A stretch of DNA of 32,660 bases from JBHHWH01 sp046756405 (GTDB lineage Bacteria > Actinomycetota > Acidimicrobiia > Spongiisociales > ZC4RG35), in the NCBI GenBank assembly GCA_046756405.1, contig JBHHWH010000022.1:1-32660 (forward strand). The letters are read 5' to 3'. Shown here one piece after another: positions 8,079-16,312 of the stretch. Within the stretch, counting starts at the first letter, position 1. Every line of letters starts with the position of its first letter. The position numbers and the translations under genes were made by a program. The notes under the pieces are model-generated. The model worked only from the letters and a program-made list of their open reading frames with translations, did not search any database and had not been told where the DNA came from.

Positions 8079-9068
8079 TCAGAAGGGAGCGACCGATGGG
8101 CCTCGCCGCACCACAGCGTTCCATACCGTCTCATAGTGGTCCCGGTCGTAGGGGTCGACCTGGGGGAGGACGAACTCCTCCCAGGCGAGGCGGAGCGGGT
8201 CTTCCCGGTCAGCGAACACCACCAGACCGGTTGGAACCCGGTCGAGGATGGTCCGCAGCGAAAGGGGCGTCTCAACGCGCACTCCCGAGTCGGGCGCCAT
8301 GAACGAGGCGTTGATCTCCACCGAGAGTCGGGCGATGGCGTCGATGTAATCAGGTTTCAGCGAGGGGTAGCGGCGCTCCAGCATCGCCTTGATCTGCTCC
8401 TCGGCGGGAAAGCTCTTCTCCCAGATGAGCCAGCGGTCAGCGAAGGCCTTGTTGAGGGTCTGGGTGCCGGCGTAGTCACGAATATCGGTGGGGTTCATAG
8501 TGCCGAAGATCCGCACGTCCTCCCTCAGGCTCACCGTCTCCCCGTTGGGCAGGTCGAGGGCCGCGTAGCGGTCGAGGAGACCGTGGAGGGCGAACAGGGT
8601 CTCCGCTCCGGCCGCGTTCAGCTCGGAGAGGTTGATCAGTGCTGGCCCGCGGAGCGCCCGGGTTATGTCCCCGTCCTCCCAGCGGCTCTCGGTGCCTCCC
8701 TTCCCGTCGCCGTGGAGGCGGGTGGAGCCGATCAACGTCACGTCCCGGACTTCCCCGGTGAGGGGGATGCGAAAGTAGGGAAGGGCGAGGGCGGCGGCGA
8801 ACTGCTCGATGTCGTGGTCCTTCCCCGTCCCCATGTGGCCGCGAACTGCGACGTGGAGGGGCACCAGCCCCTCGGATCCAGAACGGCGAGCCTGTTCCAG
8901 TTGGGCGAAACGGTAGAGCATGCCCAGGTCCACGTAATGGGGATCGGGCTGGGGGATCTTGCGGAGGCGGAACTCGTAGTCGGGCACGTCTTTGGGAAGT
9001 TCGAACCTCTCCAGCTCAATGGGGGGCCCTTCCCCGGCCGGGTCCTCGAAGCGGACAGTTTCAGGCAA
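8079..9068 (-). CDS. MoxR/CbbQ-like AAA+ ATPase with altered Walker motifs
   Basis: A 329-residue AAA+ protein of the MoxR/CbbQ type, a class that works with VWA proteins as chaperones for metal-centre insertion or enzyme activation. The P-loop GHMGTGK (77-83) is followed by D84 where Thr/Ser normally binds Mg. The Walker B region reads ALINLSEL (143-150), keeping the Glu but with Ser in place of the usual Asp. A sensor-1-like GTMNPTD with N192 and the C-terminal lid are present. I chose TTG 9066-9068: AAGGAG lies 7 nt upstream, and the start overlaps the VWA stop by 8 nt; no ATG or GTG fits better. The partner VWA gene directly upstream supports the family call. Confidence 0.84.
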   Translation of the reverse strand: MPETVRFEDPAGEGPPIELERFELPKDVPDYEFRLRKIPQPDPHYVDLGMLYRFAQLEQARRSGSEGLVPLHVAVRGHMGTGKDHDIEQFAAALALPYFRIPLTGEVRDVTLIGSTRLHGDGKGGTESRWEDGDITRALRGPALINLSELNAAGAETLFALHGLLDRYAALDLPNGETVSLREDVRIFGTMNPTDIRDYAGTQTLNKAFADRWLIWEKSFPAEEQIKAMLERRYPSLKPDYIDAIARLSVEINASFMAPDSGVRVETPLSLRTILDRVPTGLVVFADREDPLRLAWEEFVLPQVDPYDRDHYETVWNAVVRRGPSVAPF

Positions 9069-11151
9069 TTGCTTTCTCCTTGTTGAAGTAGTTGTTGGAC
9101 GGTCGTAGCCACCAGCCGGGCACACCGGTGAGGGCCAGGCTGCGCCGGAGGGCGCTGCGGGTCCCGTTGATCATCGCCTTGGCCAGCTCGTCGGGGTGGG
9201 AGACCACCTCATGGCGGCTGTAGGCCTCGTCGACGGTGTGGTCTCCGATCCCGATGCCGATGACGGTGGTCCCGGTCGCTTCCAGGTCGGCTACGGACCT
9301 GGCCAGAGCTTCCACCGATCCCCGGGTCATACCGTCGGCCAGGACCATCAGGATACGCACCTCCGCGCCTTGACGGGCCATCCGCTGCGCGGCGTGGATT
9401 AGGTTGAACTCGTCTACGTTCGCTGCCTTCTCGAAAAGGGAGACCGGCGGTGCTTTCTTCTCTCGCTTCCGGGCCATGGTCGCCGCTCGACGCGGATGCG
9501 CCGCGGTGAAGAAGAGCCCGGCCAAAGCCGCCTCCGCGTCCTTCCAGCGCCGGTCGAAGGGCTTGACGACATAGTGGTTGACGGTGGTAGTGAGCCGGTC
9601 CGCCGCCGTGCCCTGGCTCTGACGCAGCCCGGAGATAGCCGCCGAGCGTGCTCGCCGGTAGGTGTGCTCGGTGTCGTCAGGTCTAGCGGCGAAGCCCCGG
9701 TTGAACAGGGCTACCTCGAAATCGATCTGGAGTTCATCGCAGAGTCTTGCCATCGTCCACGCACCGAGGAGAGCGGCGGGCATGGCCCAGGAGGTTCCCG
9801 GTCCGGGGCCTCTTCCCGGGCTGAGCATCGAAGCCGAGGCGTCCACGAGTAGAGACACGGCGTACTTACGGCGGGTCCGCGCCGAGCGACGCTCGTAGAG
9901 TCTCTGGTAGAGGCCGGCACCGATGAACAAAGCAGCATGGGGGGAGACGTCACCCTGGTCGAATCCGGAGCGGAGCCCCCGTCTCTGATTGGCGGCGAAG
10001 AGGGGGAACAACTCACCAGAAACTCTTCGCTGGGCCACGTCCCAGCGTTCAGCGGCAGCCTCCAACGCGGCCCTACCCTCCCCACCGAAGCTGGCGAAGG
10101 TGAAGGGGATCGGAGTCACCAAGAGCTTCCCGCCTTCCCCGGTGGGCAGGAAGACCTCCGGTGCCTGGCTGATGCGAAGCAGTTGGTTGGTGGACTCGTC
10201 GCCTGCCATTCGCGAGGCGTCGCGACGATCGGAGAGACCAGAGCGGGCGTCGGCGGCCCGCCTGGTGTCCCGGTATGAATCAGCGTCGGCGACGATGGGT
10301 GAGACCAGGCGTACGGTGTCCACCCCCTCGGTGGCCCGCTCCGCGTCGGCTTTCTCGGCGAGGCTGCGTTGAGCGTCGGTGGCGCTTCGGTCGAGGTCGG
10401 TGAGGAGCCGGTGGGCACGAGCGATGGCCTCGAGCTGGAGGGCGATCAGCGCCACCTGCCACGGATCGGAGGCCTCACTGGCCTGGCGGCACAGGTCGGA
10501 GGCGTCGGCGATGGCGACCGCAGCGGGGGCGCTGAATCGCCTTTCCAGCACCTCCCGGTCCACATAACAGCCGGTGAGGAGGAAACATCCCAACACGAAC
10601 TGGCTGAGTGGGCCCGATTTGGAGACCCCCGCCCCGAGAGCCGCCAGGTAGAGGTCCTGGAGCACCGATCGGGCGCCCGGATAGGAGGCCAGGCCCTGGA
10701 CTTCCTGGCGGGCGTCCTCGATGCGGAAGAAGATCACCTCGGCTATGGGGCTTCCGGCTCGCTCCAGGGCGGTGAGCAGGTCCACCTCCAGATCCGTATC
10801 GGTCTCCGCCTCCCGGGGCCAAATATCGGGGAGGGGACGGGGCTCATCCAGGTCCGTTGAGACTAGGTGGATGACCTCGTGGAGCGCCGAGGCGAGGGCG
10901 ACCTCGTCCGGGGTGACAGGGGCGTTGCGCAGGTAGGCGGCCTGGAACACGCGGGGGTCGCATACCACCTCGTCGGGTGACGAACTCGGCTCGGAACCGA
11001 GGCGTACCCTCAGCTTCGGGTTGTCGGAGAGACTGCGAGCAAGCCTCGTCACCGCGGGAGCCACCCGCTGGTATCGACTCACCACAGCCTCGATCGCCTG
11101 GTCGGCGGGGGCGATCAGGTCAGTGAGTACGGACTGGCTGGGTCTTTGCAT
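9061..11151 (-). CDS. VWA-domain protein with N-terminal HExxH motif
   Basis: A 696-residue protein, partner of the AAA+ gene that overlaps its 3' end. Residues 91-95 are HEVIH (HExxH), followed by FRIEDARQE with E145, an arrangement seen in CobT-like/VWA metallopeptidase-like proteins where the later Glu could be a third metal ligand. Residues ~230-330 are helical and charged. The VWA domain begins near 430 with the MIDAS motif LLVDASASM (D437, S439, S441) and continues with IDFEVALFN and ILMVLADG. No signal peptide or membrane segment is visible, so it is probably cytosolic. Such AAA+/VWA pairs (CbbQO, NorQD, BchID) remodel a target enzyme; the target here is unknown. It is divergent from the M16 peptidase gene, with 61 nt between starts. 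Confidence 0.83.
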   Translation of the reverse strand: MQRPSQSVLTDLIAPADQAIEAVVSRYQRVAPAVTRLARSLSDNPKLRVRLGSEPSSSPDEVVCDPRVFQAAYLRNAPVTPDEVALASALHEVIHLVSTDLDEPRPLPDIWPREAETDTDLEVDLLTALERAGSPIAEVIFFRIEDARQEVQGLASYPGARSVLQDLYLAALGAGVSKSGPLSQFVLGCFLLTGCYVDREVLERRFSAPAAVAIADASDLCRQASEASDPWQVALIALQLEAIARAHRLLTDLDRSATDAQRSLAEKADAERATEGVDTVRLVSPIVADADSYRDTRRAADARSGLSDRRDASRMAGDESTNQLLRISQAPEVFLPTGEGGKLLVTPIPFTFASFGGEGRAALEAAAERWDVAQRRVSGELFPLFAANQRRGLRSGFDQGDVSPHAALFIGAGLYQRLYERRSARTRRKYAVSLLVDASASMLSPGRGPGPGTSWAMPAALLGAWTMARLCDELQIDFEVALFNRGFAARPDDTEHTYRRARSAAISGLRQSQGTAADRLTTTVNHYVVKPFDRRWKDAEAALAGLFFTAAHPRRAATMARKREKKAPPVSLFEKAANVDEFNLIHAAQRMARQGAEVRILMVLADGMTRGSVEALARSVADLEATGTTVIGIGIGDHTVDEAYSRHEVVSHPDELAKAMINGTRSALRRSLALTGVPGWWLRPSNNYFNKEKAIA

Positions 11152-11199
11152 TAACCGTCCATTCTCCCACGCCCCGAAGGGATACGAAACGGTCCCCTC

Positions 11200-11212
11200 T
11201 ACCCTTTCCGGC
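11200..11212 (+). promoter_or_regulatory. Possible leaderless -10 box (TACCCT) for the M16 peptidase gene
   Basis: TACCCT at 11200-11205 fits TANNNT and is followed by 7 nt and then the GTG at 11213. No Shine-Dalgarno is present in those bases. It lies in the 61-nt divergent intergenic region. Confidence 0.4.
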
Positions 11213-12469
11213 GTGCACTACCAACTGACCACTCTTCCCAACGGCCTTCGGGTGATCACCGAGACCATGCCGTCGCTTCGCTCGGTGGCCATCGGCTGCT
11301 GGGTCGACACCGGAACACGAGACGAGAACCCCAACGAAGCTGGGGTATCCCACTTCCTCGAACATCTCCTCTTCAAAGGGTCGGAGAAGATGTCCGCCCG
11401 TGAGGTAGCCGAGACCTTCGACGCCATCGGTGCCGAGTCGAACGCCTTCACCTCCAAGGAGTACACCTGCTTCTGGGCCCGGTTGTTGGACCAGGACCTG
11501 GCCACCGGCCTCGACGTGCTGGCCGAGATCCTTCAGCGACCAGCGTTCCGTCCCCACGAGATCGACGCCGAACGGCAGGTGGTGATCGAAGAGATCAACA
11601 TGTACGAGGACGATCCCAACGACGTTGCCTTCGAGAACTTCACCAGAGCTCTATTCGCCGGCCATGCCCTGGAGGCCCCTGTCCTCGGAACCCGGGAGTC
11701 GATCAGGGGCATGTCCCGCGACGACATCCACGGCTACTGGAAGCGCCGTTACGGGGCGGGCTCGATGGTCGTGGCCGCGGCGGGCTCGGTGGTCCATGAC
11801 ACTCTGGTTGCTTTGATCTCAGAGCACTTCAGCGACTGGGCTGGTGAGCCGGTCTCCCACGAACACGCGTCGCTGTCACCTAAGCCCGTCGTGCGGGTCA
11901 CCCGCCGGGACACCGAGCAGGCCCACATCGTGTTGGGCGGCGCCGGCATGCGCCGCGACGACGATCGCCGTTGGGCCTTCGAAGTTCTCAACCATGTCCT
12001 CGGTCAGGGGATGTCCTCCCGCCTCTTCCGCGAAGTGCGCGAGGAGCGAGGTCTGGCCTATGCCATCTACAGCTTCAAAGCGGCCTACTCCGACAGCGGG
12101 GCGTGGGGGGTGTACGTCGGGACGACCCCTTCCCAGGCGGACACGGCGCTGAACGTGATCCGCGCCGAGCTGGCCAAGGTTGTGGAGGAGGGGATCACGG
12201 ATGAGGAGCTGGAGCGGGCCAGGGGATCGATGAGGGGCGGTCTCGCCTTATCTCTAGAGGACGCCAATTCGAGGATGACCCGGCTGGGACGGGACGAACT
12301 GACCGGGATGCCTCATCTCTCCGTCGACGAAATGCTGGAGCGTATCGAAGCGGTGGATCTGGATGCTGTCCAGAGCGTCGCCGTGGAGATGTACGGGAAC
12401 GGACCGCGGGTGATCGGTGCAGTGGGACCCTTCGATTCCGAGGACCTCGAGCTCTACCTCGAGCCCTAA
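11213..12469 (+). CDS. M16 family zinc peptidase (processing peptidase-like)
   Basis: A 418-residue M16 (pitrilysin/mitochondrial processing peptidase-like) protein. The inverted zinc motif HxxEH is seen as H47-FLE50-H51 in SHFLEHLLFKG, with the third ligand E127 in VVIEEINMYEDDP, exactly 76 residues after H51 as in the family. A second, catalytically silent M16 domain follows (residues ~200-418), containing GQGMSSRLFREVREERGLAY, a family-typical segment. The length suits the ~420-residue bacterial M16B type often found near pnp; here no pnp is present. GTG 11213 is preferred over the longer frame to 11021, which would overlap the divergent VWA gene. No signal peptide is seen. Substrate unknown. 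Confidence 0.9.
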   Translation: MHYQLTTLPNGLRVITETMPSLRSVAIGCWVDTGTRDENPNEAGVSHFLEHLLFKGSEKMSAREVAETFDAIGAESNAFTSKEYTCFWARLLDQDLATGLDVLAEILQRPAFRPHEIDAERQVVIEEINMYEDDPNDVAFENFTRALFAGHALEAPVLGTRESIRGMSRDDIHGYWKRRYGAGSMVVAAAGSVVHDTLVALISEHFSDWAGEPVSHEHASLSPKPVVRVTRRDTEQAHIVLGGAGMRRDDDRRWAFEVLNHVLGQGMSSRLFREVREERGLAYAIYSFKAAYSDSGAWGVYVGTTPSQADTALNVIRAELAKVVEEGITDEELERARGSMRGGLALSLEDANSRMTRLGRDELTGMPHLSVDEMLERIEAVDLDAVQSVAVEMYGNGPRVIGAVGPFDSEDLELYLEP

Positions 12470-12828
12470 CCGTCGAGGGTGAATTCGATAGACATGGGCT
12501 TGTCACCGAAGTCGATGACGCCCGCCTGGCCGTCAGTGGGCTGCTCCAGCACCAGCGCCCCGCCCAGTTCCACTTCGCCTCGGGTCTCGGGCCAGCCCAG
12601 AACCAGGTAGCTGGTGACGTTCCCGGTGAGGGCGGTCCACAGGACCGCCGACTGTCCCTGAAGCACTTCAACCACCTGTTCGGCCCCGGCCACAGGTTGG
12701 AGATCCGAGCCCGGCGCGGGAGCGGTATAGAGGGCGGACGTAGCAAGAGAGGCCGCGACCACGGCCATGGCGGCGAGGGCCAGACCGGCCCTGCGGCTCA
12801 CATCTCCCTGAAGTGTCCCTCCCAGCAT
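12466..12828 (-). CDS. Small secreted or membrane-anchored hypothetical protein
   Basis: A 120-residue protein with a positively charged start (two Arg near residue 12) and a hydrophobic, alanine-rich segment at about 14-36 that reads as a signal peptide or single membrane anchor. The rest is small and beta-rich (VLWTALTGNVTSYLVLGWP; GVIDFGDKPMSIEFTL) with no cysteines. I do not recognise the family. It converges with the M16 gene, sharing 4 nt at the stop codons. That the frame is real rests on the sensible signal-like N terminus, the codon pattern and the tight packing. Confidence 0.55.
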   Translation of the reverse strand: MLGGTLQGDVSRRAGLALAAMAVVAASLATSALYTAPAPGSDLQPVAGAEQVVEVLQGQSAVLWTALTGNVTSYLVLGWPETRGEVELGGALVLEQPTDGQAGVIDFGDKPMSIEFTLDG

Positions 12829-12859
12829 CCGGGCCTACGTTACGGATCCGGTGCAGTTT

Positions 12860-13234
12860 CTAAAGTCCCATTTCTACGAACTGCGAAAGGACTAGTCCGT
12901 AGACCAGGGCCGCGGCGACGACCGCCAGCGCCGCTGCGGAAGGGGGCACGTTCCGTCGCTCTGCTATCCGTGCTGAGGAGAAGCCGAGAACCACCCAGAG
13001 GGTGACCTCCAGCGGCCAGGCTACGAAGACACCTCCGAAGAACACACCGAAGAGTGCGGAGATGGGACCTCCCGCGTAGAGGAGAGTGAGACCGGCGGTC
13101 TCACAGAGGCCCGCACAGCTTGGATCTCGGGTCAGGAAGAGCCCCGCTGCCATGAAGGCCGCGGCGAGTCCCAGGAGCAACCCGGTGGCCACTGCCGGTC
13201 CGCGGCATCCCGTCGCCTGACTTTGATCACCCAC
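12860..13234 (-). CDS. Small multi-pass membrane protein, unknown
   Basis: A ~124-residue hydrophobic protein with about four membrane segments: one near residues 13-34 (LLLGLAAAFMAAGLFL), two adjoining in GGPISALFGVFFGGVFVAWPLEVTLWVVLGF, and one near the C terminus (ALAVVAAALVYGLVLSQF). A short loop, PSCAGLCETAG, holds two cysteines that could form an extracytoplasmic disulfide. No family recognised. The GTG at 13232-13234 is taken as start because the hydrophobic part follows; ATG at 13273 would add 13 residues and is possible. It is divergent from the 13317 gene. Confidence 0.5.
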   Translation of the reverse strand: MGDQSQATGCRGPAVATGLLLGLAAAFMAAGLFLTRDPSCAGLCETAGLTLLYAGGPISALFGVFFGGVFVAWPLEVTLWVVLGFSSARIAERRNVPPSAAALAVVAAALVYGLVLSQFVEMGL

Positions 13235-13316
13235 CCTCGTGATCGTACGGGAGCCCTGGCGGAAGGCGAACATACCGTTACGATTGCCGGCCCGGCGAGG
13301 AGGAGAAGCCAGAATC

Positions 13317-13769
13317 ATGGACTGGGCCCGCGTTCTGTTGATAGTCCACATCGCCGCCGCCGGCACCTGGCTCGGTGGCAACATCATCCAGGCGGTGGTG
13401 CCGCCCTTGGCTGCCCGCCAGGGCACGGCGGTTGCCGCCGGCTGGTACCGGGTTTCCGCGGTCTTGAGCGCACGCTTCTACATGCCTGCGGCGATCTTGA
13501 TCCTGTTGAGCGGCGTGACCATGGTCCTCATACGGGATGAGATCAGCTTCGCCGACACTTTCGTTTCGATCGGGATCGGCATGGTCATAATCGGAGCGCT
13601 GCTGGGCAAGTTCGTCTTCGATCCGGGGGGAAGAGCAGCTGCCGAAGAGATCGAATCCGGAGACCAGACCCCCATCCGATCCGCCGTCGGGCGCCTCGCC
13701 GCCTTCGGAACCATCGACACGCTGCTGCTTCTCTTCACCTTCACCGCCATGGTGTTCCGCTGGCAGTGA
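13317..13769 (+). CDS. Four-helix membrane protein, DUF2269/CopD-like
   Basis: A 150-residue integral membrane protein with about four transmembrane helices. The first carries a conserved-looking His in LLIVHIAAAGTWLGGN (H11), as in small CopD/DUF2269-type proteins where helix histidines may bind haem or copper. The function is not established for this subgroup. GGAGGAG lies 7-8 nt before the ATG at 13317, a good ribosome site that decides the start over the longer frame to 13239. The gene precedes the luciferase-like oxidoreductase by 22 nt, and the two could be co-transcribed. Confidence 0.68.
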   Translation: MDWARVLLIVHIAAAGTWLGGNIIQAVVPPLAARQGTAVAAGWYRVSAVLSARFYMPAAILILLSGVTMVLIRDEISFADTFVSIGIGMVIIGALLGKFVFDPGGRAAAEEIESGDQTPIRSAVGRLAAFGTIDTLLLLFTFTAMVFRWQ

Positions 13770-13791
13770 CATCCCCTAGAGACTTCCGTTG

Positions 13792-14682
13792 ATGAAGATC
13801 GGTATCCAGCTCCCCGAAGTGGAACGGGAGGTGGGATGGTCTGACATCCGCCGTATTGCCCTCGCCGCCGAAGAACTGGGTTTCGACTCGGTATGGGTCG
13901 GAGACCACCTGCTCTTCCGGGACGAGATCAGCGGTACCCGGGGACCCTGGGAGGCGTGGTCGCTGCTGGCAGCCCTGGCGGAGGCCACCGAGCGGGTCGA
14001 GCTGGGACCTCTGGTCGCTGCCACCGCTTTCCACTCCCCGGCGATGCTGGCCAAGAAGGCCGCCACCGTGGACGAGATCAGCGGCGGAAGGCTCATCCTC
14101 GGCCTCGGAGCCGGATGGCACCGACCCGAATTCGATGCTTACGGCTTCCCCTATGACCACCGAGTCTCCCGGTTCGAGGAGGCTTTCACCATCATCCGGA
14201 CCCTGATCCGGGAGGGCACCATCGACTTCCAGGGCCGCTTCTACACCCTGAAGGAGATGGAATTGCTACCCAGGGCCCGTGCCGACATGAAGCTCATGGT
14301 GGGATCCAACGGACCGCGGATGCTACGGATCACCGCGCCTTGGGTGGACTTTTGGAATACCTGGCATGTTTGGTACGGCAACAGGGCCGGGGGGCTAGCA
14401 CCGCTGATCGCCCAGTTGGACCAAGCCTGTCTCGATGCCGGCAGGGACCCGTCCGAGGTCGAACGCACCGCTGCCGTCTACGTGAGCCTGTCTCGGGGGA
14501 CGGGCCGGATCGCCGGAAGCGAGGACAGGCCCCAGGCGCCTCCCATCAGCGGCAGCCACGAGGAGATCGCCGCTGAGTTGGCCAAGTTCGCCGGAGCCGG
14601 CATCTCCCATCTCCAGGTGGTGGTAGACCCTATCGACGAAACTGCGGTCGAGGAGCTTGCAGAGATCGTGGCCCTGATCTGA
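13792..14682 (+). CDS. LLM-class (luciferase-like) F420-type oxidoreductase
   Basis: A 296-residue TIM-barrel protein of the bacterial luciferase-like superfamily, in the branch that mostly uses F420. Family-typical blocks are MKIGIQLPEVE at the N terminus, ELGFDSVWVGDHLLF, VELGPLVAATAFHSPAMLAKKAATVDEISGGR, and LGLGAGWHRPEFDAYGFP. Use of F420 fits the FO synthase genes at the start of the window, but FMN use cannot be excluded from sequence. The substrate is not predictable. I use the ATG at 13792; a TTG directly precedes it. The gene is followed 18 nt later by the PEBP-family gene. Confidence 0.87.
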   Translation: MKIGIQLPEVEREVGWSDIRRIALAAEELGFDSVWVGDHLLFRDEISGTRGPWEAWSLLAALAEATERVELGPLVAATAFHSPAMLAKKAATVDEISGGRLILGLGAGWHRPEFDAYGFPYDHRVSRFEEAFTIIRTLIREGTIDFQGRFYTLKEMELLPRARADMKLMVGSNGPRMLRITAPWVDFWNTWHVWYGNRAGGLAPLIAQLDQACLDAGRDPSEVERTAAVYVSLSRGTGRIAGSEDRPQAPPISGSHEEIAAELAKFAGAGISHLQVVVDPIDETAVEELAEIVALI

Positions 14683-14687
14683 GCCAC

Positions 14688-14700
14688 TATCTTTGAGCCC
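14688..14700 (+). promoter_or_regulatory. Putative leaderless -10 box (TATCTT) for the PEBP-family gene
   Basis: TATCTT at 14688-14693 matches TATAAT at 4 of 6 positions and is followed by 7 nt and then the ATG at 14701. No Shine-Dalgarno is present. It lies in the 18-nt gap after the luciferase-like gene, so the PEBP gene may have its own promoter. Confidence 0.45.
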
Positions 14701-15330
14701 ATGAGGCTCACTACAACCAGTTTCGAAGACGGGGGTCCGATTCCCCCGCGGTACGCCTTCGCCAAACCCGACCCTGCGACCCATGTGACCCTCTCGGACA
14801 ATGTGAACCCCGCCCTGGAGTGGGACGACGTTCCCGAGGGGACCCGGTCGTTCGCCCTGCTATGTGTCGACCCTGACGTGCCCAGCGTCGGCGACGACGT
14901 GAACCAGGAGGGCCGGGAGGTTCCCGCCGACCTGCCCCGGGTGGAGTTTTTCCACTGGGTGGTTGTGGACCTGCCCGCCGATCTGCGCTCCATCGCAGAA
15001 GGGGAGTTCTCCGACGGAGTGGTGGCTGGTGGCAAGCAGGTGGCCGAAGGCCCCCACGGCTGCCGTCAAGGGATAAACGACTACACCAAGTGGTTTGGTG
15101 ACGATCCCGATATGGGCGGTAAGTACTACGGCTACGACGGCCCGGCGCCACCGTGGAACGACTCCATCATCCACCACTACCACTTCATCCTCTATGCCCT
15201 CGGCACCGAGCGCACCGACGTGAAGGGCGACTTCACCGGTCAGGACGTCAGGGAGGCCATCGACGGCCATGTGCTCGCCGAGGCCTCGGTGGTGGGCACC
15301 TACACCCAGAATCCCAGGCTGCTGGAGTAG
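14701..15330 (+). CDS. PEBP/YbhB family (Raf kinase inhibitor-like) protein
   Basis: A 209-residue phosphatidylethanolamine-binding-protein family member, similar to E. coli YbhB/YbcL. Landmarks are NPALEWDDVPEGTRSFALL followed by CVDPDVPS (ligand-pocket Asp), EFFHWVVVDLPADL (pocket His), and near the C terminus HHYHFILYALGTE. There is no signal peptide, so it is likely cytosolic like YbhB. The bacterial function remains poorly defined; a small-molecule or phosphate-group binding pocket is expected. An insertion around residues 70-85 (GDDVNQEGREVPADLP) is longer than in YbhB. Confidence 0.88.
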   Translation: MRLTTTSFEDGGPIPPRYAFAKPDPATHVTLSDNVNPALEWDDVPEGTRSFALLCVDPDVPSVGDDVNQEGREVPADLPRVEFFHWVVVDLPADLRSIAEGEFSDGVVAGGKQVAEGPHGCRQGINDYTKWFGDDPDMGGKYYGYDGPAPPWNDSIIHHYHFILYALGTERTDVKGDFTGQDVREAIDGHVLAEASVVGTYTQNPRLLE

Positions 15331-15389
15331 GCGGGGGAATTAGCCGCCGCCCAGCCCGGTTGGCTGAACATCGACAGAGGAGTGTCCGT

Positions 15390-16312
15390 TTGCTCGTTGC
15401 CGTTTTCCATGAGCATCCCCAATGGACCGCCCCGCTGCGCGCCGCCCTGGAGGAGCGGGGGTCGACTTCAAGTCGATCGACGCCTCTCAGCCGGGATTCG
15501 ACCCGAACTGGGTGGGCGAGTGGGATTTGGTGTTCAACCGGATGAGCCCCTCCGCTTGGACCCGGGGACACCTCGACGCCCTTCTCCACACCCCCCGGTT
15601 CCTGGCTTCTGTGGAGGAGGCCGGGATCCCGGTGGTCAACGGCCGCCGTGCCTACGAGTACGAGCTGTCGAAGCGCAACCAGCTCGACCTGCTTCGAAGG
15701 CTCAGGGTCCGCCACCCCGAAGGGAGGCCGGTGCTGAACCCTGAGGAGATCCCCGGAGCTGGCATCGACCTCGAGTTCCCCGTGCTGGTGAAGCCCAACA
15801 TCGGTGGCAGTGGAGCGGGAATCTCCTCCTTCGCCACACCCGAGCAGCTAGAGATGGCGGTGGAATACGGGGTGATCGACCTAGGGCCGGACGGTACGGG
15901 CCTGGTCCAGGAGCACCTACCGGCCAGGGGCGACGTCATCGTCCGTATTGAGATCGTGGGCGGCGAGTTCCTTTACGCCATCGAGTTGAAACTGCTCCCC
16001 GGCTCTTTCAACCTTTGCCCGGCCGACTACTGCGACCTAAAGCGTGGGGTGACCGGACCTGAGGACCTCGTTCGGGGTGTAAGACCCAACGACGAGGTGA
16101 TCGAGGAGGCAAAGCGAGTCCTCGAGGCCGCCGGCGCTGAAGTGGGTGGAGTGGAGTACCTGGTGAACGAGCGGGATGGCGAAGCGTACTTCTACGACTT
16201 CAACGCCATGTCCAACTTTGTCGCCGACGCCCCCAAAGTGATCGGCTTCAACCCGTACCTTCCGCTCGCCGACTATCTGATCGAGAGGGCAGCCGCAGGG
16301 GCCAGGGTTTAG
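15390..16312 (+). pseudogene. ATP-grasp (RimK-like) protein gene with a 1-nt frameshift
   Basis: An ATP-grasp ligase-type gene broken by one frameshift. The 5' part, from TTG 15390 (GAGGAG lies 7 nt upstream), reads LLVAVFHEHPQWTAPLRAALEERG. The rest, in the next frame, continues VDFKSIDASQPGFDPNWVGEWDLVFNRM. Adding one G to the run of five at 15457-15461 joins them into a ~307-residue protein with a family-like N terminus. ATP-grasp features are FPVLVKPNIGGSGAGI (ATP-binding loop), GLVQEHLP, and the Mg-site segment AYFYDFNAM. It would couple a carboxylate to an amine or thiol; the substrate is unknown. The alternative start ATG 15422 would delete the first strand. Whether the shift is real or a base-call error cannot be decided here. 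Confidence 0.75.
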
